Position numbers and translations under genes: made by a program
Notes under the pieces: model-generated
What the model was told of the DNA's origin: nothing
The model's input: only the letters and a program-made list of their open reading frames with translations
The model's database searches: none
From: Viscum album
Lineage: Eukaryota > Streptophyta > Magnoliopsida > Santalales > Viscaceae
NCBI GenBank assembly: GCA_963277665.1
Contig: OY728159.1
Span: 1,017,685,343-1,017,749,342 of the forward strand
Direction of reading: 5' to 3'
Length of the DNA stretch: 64,000 nucleotides
In this document: one piece after another, positions 58,523 to 64,000 of the stretch
How the letters are laid out: each line of letters opens with the position of its first letter
Position numbering within the stretch: the stretch's first letter is position 1

Positions 58523-60327
58523 TGATATATTAATGTTTTAATATTAAGTATAATATTTGAGCATTTTTAGAAGTAGTCCAATTGAGTCAGTTTAATTTTT
58601 TAATTATAGTATTTTCCTTTCAATATACAACATTTCATTAGAAGGAACCATGATCCAATTCTGCCATTTGAAGGGTCATATGGTTCTCACAAACAAGACC
58701 AAAGAATCTGTGAACAAACTGGACCAGCCTTGAAGATTGATTTACTGGGCTCAATACAGAAGTCCAAAAACATTAACTCCCTACCATAATTCGGGGGACA
58801 CTACATGTCATCTTGGATAAAAATTTCATGGCCCAAATCCAAGTACAAGGGGCCCAAATGAAGCTTTGAAGTCCAGCCCACCATTCTGTCCGAGAATTAA
58901 AATCAGTATACTATTCATGACATATCTCATGATGTAAGCATCAAATCGAGCTGCGCTTTTGCAGTGGGAAATAGGAGATATAGGCGGCCGACTTTGTTGA
59001 ATAAGTCATTCGGATTTGAAGGCATCTTCCTATTCAAAACTCCATTCACATTTTGTCCATCGAAAAAGAATGGATAGAAATGGACAGTTTACCTTTGTTT
59101 AATAAAACCGCCATAACTTTGGTTCGACTTGTCCAAATGCCTCCATATATTTACAGTAGTCGGAAAACTTTATTATATAAAACTTTGAAGAAGGAGATAT
59201 TTGGATATTCGGCTATCTGAATAGCCAAATTGGTGATGCACATGGAGGTACAGATTAGGAATGAAAACTGTCCACTCCTTGGGCTATAAATACTCTCCCC
59301 TTCTCTCCATGAGAGGGGTTGGCATTTCAGAAGAAAGGAGATCATATTGGCACGACCAAAGATTTGACAAAGTCTTGGGAGGACCTTCCATACTCAAGTT
59401 TTCACTTGAGATACCTTTCCTCCTCTCTTTGTTTTCACTTACATTTGTGTTTTTCATTTTTGTAATTTTGCAAGTCCTTTCTTTTGTAATTCAGTTTTAA
59501 TGCAAGTTTCTTCTTCAATATATCTTATTATCCTCCACCTTCTATATTTTAATATTAATGTTATTAAAATAGTTTAAATTCAGTTGAATCCTTTTCCCTT
59601 GTTTTGCTTCCTCATTCAATCGAAAATCTATTTTTAATTATCATCATTGTTTGTGTGTGTGTGTTCAACGTACCACTCTTTTCTATTCCCTTTATTTTTC
59701 TTCTATTATTAATTTATCATCCTAAGTATTATAACCATAATATTAAACACCCAAATGTCTGAGTAAATATCTCATTGGGGTGAGTCAAAATTTAGGGATG
59801 TTAAGTGATTGATATTATTTGCTCGATGAGTATTCGTTAATTTAACATTGTGTATGTTGGACTTAATATGTCATGGATTAATGAAATATTTTGTTTAGCA
59901 TGTGGTTTCCATGGATTATTGTAACCATAAATACACTACCATAAACAAGTACTGATTGATTTTAGAATCCTAGTTAAGTTAAGGCTTGGATTAAAGCTTT
60001 AACACTTAGGAATTCTAATCGACGTCAACTTGTGAAGTGGGTGTTAATTTAAATGCAATATAAAGCAAAGCTCAAGGATATCACAAGATTAACTCCCTAA
60101 TAATGAACTCACCCCAATATTTATCAATTTTTTAAATCAATTATAGTCAATAAATCATTTCAATTAAGCTCTGCAACAAACCCCCCCTAATCAAAATACA
60201 ATCAACTAAAAACAAACAACTACTACAAAGTATCATCGCCGAGGATTAGACCTGAGTGCTGCTATACACATTAGCAGAGCACCGGAACTTTGACTGGTCG
60301 ATAGGTGACAATCGTCCATGCATTTAA
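58523..60327 (+). repeat. 5' LTR of element I (Athila type)
   Basis: The end is fixed by the primer site at 60330. The start is put at a TGATATATTAATG near 58523 by size and AT-rich border, and is not certain. A TATA box (59285) is followed by a CT-rich start region and, at 59440-59520, a T-rich zone with GTAATTCAG that may be the polyadenylation region. The segment after 59520 is AT-rich without genes. Short frames at 59151 and 59261 are not supported. Confidence 0.7.
59285..59292 (+). promoter_or_regulatory. TATA box of the Athila LTR
   Basis: TATAAATA in GGGCTATAAATACTCTCCCC, followed by a CT-rich stretch, the typical core-promoter setting of plant LTRs. Confidence 0.7.
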
Positions 60328-60329
60328 AA

Positions 60330-60347
60330 TGGCTCTGTTGCCGGGGA
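60330..60347 (+). other. Primer-binding site of element I (tRNA-Asp type)
   Basis: TGGCTCTGTTGCCGGGGA matches the known Athila primer site complementary to tRNA-Asp, except for two changes near the start of the match. It comes directly after the LTR end. Confidence 0.85.
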
Positions 60348-60523
60348 TGGTGCTTTAAGTAGTCATTAGTTTCTGGTTATTGTAAAAAAAACAAAAAAAA
60401 TCAATATTTTTGAAAACAATTGAAAAAAAAACACAAAGAAAAACCCGTCTTCCTCTTAAAAATCATAAACTGAAAAAATACAAAGGAAACCATGTCTTCC
60501 TCATCCTTTCTAAATCTCTCTGA

Positions 60524-61891
60524 ATGCCCCGCAGCCTCCCAAACAATCCCTCGGATTTGTTTGACCCTGAAATTGATAGAACTCTTCATCGACTTAGGAG
60601 GACCATTAGGGATAACCAAATCACCCAAGAACCAATCGTTGCCCTACCAATTGAATTAGATATGGCCAATCCTAGGGAACAAAAATTGAAAGAACTTGCT
60701 GCCCCTGATATGAATTACCAACCTCTTGGTATTCAATATCCAAACATTGAAGCTGACTTCGAAGTCAAATTGGGTTTGATTCATCTTCTCCCTCATTTTC
60801 ACGGGCTAGCCGGTGAGGATCCACATCTTCACCTTAAAGAGTTCCAAGTAGTATGCTCTACCATGAATCCTCAAGGGGTTTCTGAAGAACAAATCAAGCT
60901 TATAGATTTCCCCTTTTCCCTAGCGGATTCTGCCAAGTCTTGGCTCTACTACCTCTCACCTGGTTCCATAAACTCATGGGTTGACATGAAGAGACGTTTC
61001 CTTGAGAAGTTCTTTCCCGCTTCCCGAACAGCTTCTATTCGAAAGGAAATAAGCGGCATCCGTAAATTCCCTAATGAATCACTCCATGAGTATTGGGAGA
61101 GGTTCAAAAAGTTTGTGGAAACTTGTCCACACCATCAAATCCCTGACCAACTCCTGATCCAATACTTCTATGAGGGGTTATTGGCTATGGAGCGAACTCT
61201 CATTGATGTCGCAAGTGGCGGTGCTCTTGTTGACAAAACTCCTGCAGCTACACGAGAACTCATAAGCAACATGGCTGCAAACACGCAACAATTCCATACT
61301 CGAGGACATGCTCAAGTGAAACAAGCCCAAGAGAATCAATCCATAGAGCCCAACAAGATGACTGAGTGGATGAGTGAACTTACAGGTCTTGTGCGTCAAC
61401 TAGCGGTGGCTACCAAATCCCCAACCTCATCTTCTCCACAGTCACTATTCCCTGGACCTATCAAGAATTGTGGAATATACAACTCTCCATCTCATCCGAC
61501 TGACGCATGTCCACAACTTCACGATGATCCATCTGATTCATCTAGTTCAATGGAGCTCAATGCAGCATATGCTCAGCGAAACTTCAACCCTCAACAATCA
61601 GGTTAGTTTGTTTGAAACTTCAACCAACCCCACTCTGAGCCCTTCTCTTCTACCTTTAACCCACCTCTGAGTTATGGTAATCCCATTTCTCATCCTCCCC
61701 AGTTCCCTCATCAAAATCCACACCAGTTCCAATATGGTCAAAGTGGTGGTAACATCCATCAACCTTATCCTTTTGTTCCTCAACCCCAAAGGAACAATCC
61801 CCCTCATGGATTCCACTATCCTAAGGAGCCTTCTCAATTCCCCACCCAATACAATCGCTTTCCCAAGAACCAAAATCAAGGCCAACCCAAT
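60524..61891 (+). pseudogene. gag of element I (Athila type), broken by two stops
   Basis: The frame is open for 360 codons from the ATG at 60524, then has TAG at 61604 and TGA at 61613, and continues open in the same frame into the protease part. Residues about 85-190 are the retrotransposon gag domain (LIHLLPHFHGLAGEDP, KSWLYYLSPGSINSW, EYWERFKKFVETCPHHQI). A zinc-knuckle-like NCGIYNSPSHPTDACP near residue 315 has Tyr where the second Cys should be. A region rich in Pro, Gln and Asn follows. The ATG is the first in frame after the primer site, about 175 bp downstream, and MPRSLPN with the following DLFDPEIDRTL looks like a normal start. Gag forms the particle around the RNA. Confidence 0.88.
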
Positions 61892-63412
61892 TTGGGGCAA
61901 GCCTCTTCTTCTAAACAACCATGGGAAAGTGTTGTAGAGGATCTTGCTTCCTTCACCCGTTCTAGCCTCAAGAACTTTGAAACCCAAATAGGTCAACTTG
62001 CATCCCACCTTAGCCAGCAACAACCATCCAATTCATCCCAACTCCCAGCTCAACCATTACCCAACCCTAAGGGTAATGTAAGTGCAATTGCACTTAGATC
62101 GGGAAAGAAAATTGCTATGCCCCATGCTGATTGCTCTACCTCCTCTTTAGATGTTGAACTAGAAAATGAAAAGAACAAAAAGATGGAAAAGGAAATTGAA
62201 TCCACTCCTTCAACTCCTTCCATTCCTCTAAGGAACCCAATTCCTTTTCCTCCAGCCATCTCCAAGCCTAAGAAGTCCTTTGAACCTAATCCTGAAATGC
62301 TCGACATGTTTAGACGTGTTGAAGTGAACATCCCCCTCTTAGATGCCATCAAACAAATCCCTATGTATGTCAAGTTTCTTAAGGAATTGTGCACCCATAA
62401 GAGGCAACATAGGAACATTGAAAATGTTTCAACCCAACAGTCCATTCCCATGAAGTGCAAAGATCCAGGGACCTTCACGGTTCCATGTCAAATAGGGAGT
62501 TCCAACTTTGATGATGCACTCATAGACCTTGGAGCCTCAATAAATGTCATGACCAAATCCATTTTCTCCAACCTTGGTCTAGGTCCCTTTCACCCAACAG
62601 GTGTTGTCATTCAATTAGCCAATCGAAGCACTGCCAGTCCTGAGGGGATAATTGAGGATGTTCTTGTTCGGGTCAATGATATTATCTTCCCAGCTGATTT
62701 CCATGTCCTTGACCTGGAAGGTGAGACGACCTCTTCTCGATCTCCCTTAATTCTAGGAAGACCATTCCTCATGACTGCGAGAACCAAGATTGATGTCCAT
62801 TCAGGCATCTTATCCATGGAATTCGGTGACCAACTGGTCAAGTTCAACATTTTCCAAGCCATGCGATATCCATATGAGGATCACTCTGCATTCTCAATCC
62901 ATGCTTTTGAGGACACTTCTAAGATTCAATCGAACCCCAATCCACCATGTTCTTCATGTTCTAATGATAAAGGATCTTGTGAAATTTGCACCATGATTAA
63001 CAAAGTCATAAATGGTGAAGTTGATGTGGACCTCTCATTCATAGACTCCATCAATCTAGAGGAACTTGAAAACTCTCTTGAATCCCACATCAACTCTGAT
63101 CTCTACTGCTCCACCTTGGACAGTGTTGAGGAAAATGATCCAAACCCATCTGGAATCCCTTCTCCTGCTCCTAACTTGTCTAGCTCTCAAATCAAGGCTG
63201 AAACTGATCTAAAACCACTTCCTTCACACCTCAAGTATGCATTCCTTTTCCATGATCACTCCTACCCTGTCATTATCTCTGCTTCACTTTCTGAAACTGA
63301 GGAGTCCCAACTTGTTCAAGTGTTAGATGAAAACAAAAATGCCTTATGTTGGACCCTAGAGGATATTCCAGGAATCAACCCTGCCCTTTGCATGCATCAC
63401 ATCCATCTATAG
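61892..63412 (+). pseudogene. Gag C-terminus and protease of element I
   Basis: This is a 506-codon open stretch from an in-frame ATG, which is internal, not a real start. The first part is the end of gag (FETQIGQLASHLSQ, a coiled-coil-like segment typical of Athila). The aspartic protease follows at about residues 190-310, with active site ALIDLGASINVM near residue 209 and LILGRPFLMTART near residue 290. The Asp is present, so the protease itself looks sound. A linker with an acidic, Ser-rich region leads to reverse transcriptase. A TAG at 63410-63412 interrupts the frame. Confidence 0.85.
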
Positions 63413-64000
63413 GAATCATCCAAACCAATTAGGCAACCTCAAATAAGACTCAATCCACTCATACTTGAGGTAGTTAGGGAAGAGATTACCAAGCTTCTTC
63501 AAGCTGGTATTATCTACCCAATTTCTGATAGTGAATGGTTTAGTCCAATTCAAGTCGTTCTTAAGAAGGGCGGGATAACAGTTGTCACAAATGAACATGG
63601 AGAAGTGGTCACAACTCGAGTGAAAAACAAATGGCGTGTGTGCATCGATTATCGCAAATTGAATGCTGAGACATGAAAAGATCACAACCCACTTCCTTTC
63701 CTTGACCAAATGCTTGAGAGATTGGCCAGAAAGTCACACTATTTCTTTCTTTATGGTTAAACCGGCTACTTCCAAATCCCAATTGCACCTCAAGACCAAG
63801 AAAAGACCACATTCACTTGCCCCTTTGGAACCTATGCCTATAGGCGAATGCCTTTTGGCCTTTGTAATGCTCCTGCAACATTCCAGCGATGTATGATGAG
63901 TATCTTTTCTGAATTCATTGATAATTGCATGGAGGTCTTCATGGATGACTTTACCATTTATGGCGAGTCATTTGAATCTTGCTTACATTCACTCTCTTTG
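63413..64000 (+). pseudogene. Reverse transcriptase of element I, N-terminal part, cut by window end
   Basis: It continues in the gag-pol frame after the TAG at 63410, with further stops TGA at 63674 and TAA at 63758. Family landmarks are seen in order: KPIRQPQIRLNPL, LLQAGIIYPISDS, WRVCIDYRKLNAET, TTFTCPFGTYAYRRMPFGL, NAPATFQRCM and the catalytic pair in VFMDDFTIYG near 63945. The domain copies RNA into DNA in the particle. It runs off at 64000 before the thumb region. Confidence 0.88.

Larger units (their letters stand above)
58523..64000 (+). mobile_element. Element I: Athila-type Ty3/Gypsy retrotransposon, cut by window end
   Basis: A 1.8 kb LTR, an Asp-type primer site, then gag, protease and the first part of reverse transcriptase follow in the usual order. 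Gag and pol are in one frame with five stops and no frameshift, so it looks younger than B and D. The primer site, gag type and DLGAS protease motif place it in the Athila lineage of non-chromodomain Ty3/Gypsy elements. RNase H, integrase and the 3' LTR would lie beyond 64000. Confidence 0.88.

Noticed and set aside
61892..61894. ATG at 61892 as the start of a separate protease gene
   Set aside because: The same frame is open upstream to the stop at 61613 and encodes gag-like sequence there, so this Met is internal to gag-pol.
1..64000. tRNA, rRNA or other structural RNA genes
   Set aside because: I looked for tRNA-like boxes near the primer sites and elsewhere and found none. The tRNA-like words are LTR primer sites only.

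Overview
The window is plant nuclear DNA, most likely from a large, repeat-rich angiosperm genome. It is AT-rich and holds no intact host gene that I can recognise. Almost all of it is explained by long-terminal-repeat (LTR) retrotransposons of the Ty3/Gypsy superfamily, stacked into each other and decayed. The species cannot be named from the sequence. I label the elements A to I. Every protein-coding remnant is interrupted, so all are given as pseudogenes.

Layout. 1-3036: element A, the end of an LTR, a Met-type primer site and a short decayed interior. 3037-5035: a related LTR fragment in reverse. 5036-5191 plus 17042-26005: element B (+), which is split by element C. 5197-17036: element C (+), the best-preserved full element, with two 3.58 kb LTRs, target duplication GTAAA, a Met-type primer site, gag, protease, reverse transcriptase, RNase H, integrase and a chromodomain-like tail (chromovirus, Tekay/Del-like). 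26006-47695: element D (-), an LTR-interior-LTR-interior chain. D is interrupted by an old reversed LTR (E, 28476-35870), which itself holds a solo LTR (F, 30433-34422, duplication GAAAT). A further solo LTR (G, 40571-44780, duplication GTCTC) sits inside the right-hand LTR of D. 47696-58520: region H, richer in G and C, with repeated hairpin motifs around a broken plant-mobile-domain-like gene and a 1.4 kb tandem duplication. 58523-64000: element I, an Athila-type element with LTR, Asp-type primer site, gag, protease and the start of reverse transcriptase, running off the window in one reading frame broken by five stop codons.

The most interesting signal is in the long LTRs of B, C and G. 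Downstream of the TATA box each has a splice-donor-like site. C and G then share a 36-nt micro-exon-like block between an AG and a GTAAGG. All three have a splice-acceptor-like site roughly 200-260 nt before the LTR end. The first putative intron holds three stem-loop modules built around CGTACG palindromes. Their stems are kept although their sequences differ, which is covariation suggesting selected RNA or DNA structure. I infer a spliced LTR leader with structured elements kept only in unspliced, genome-length RNA.
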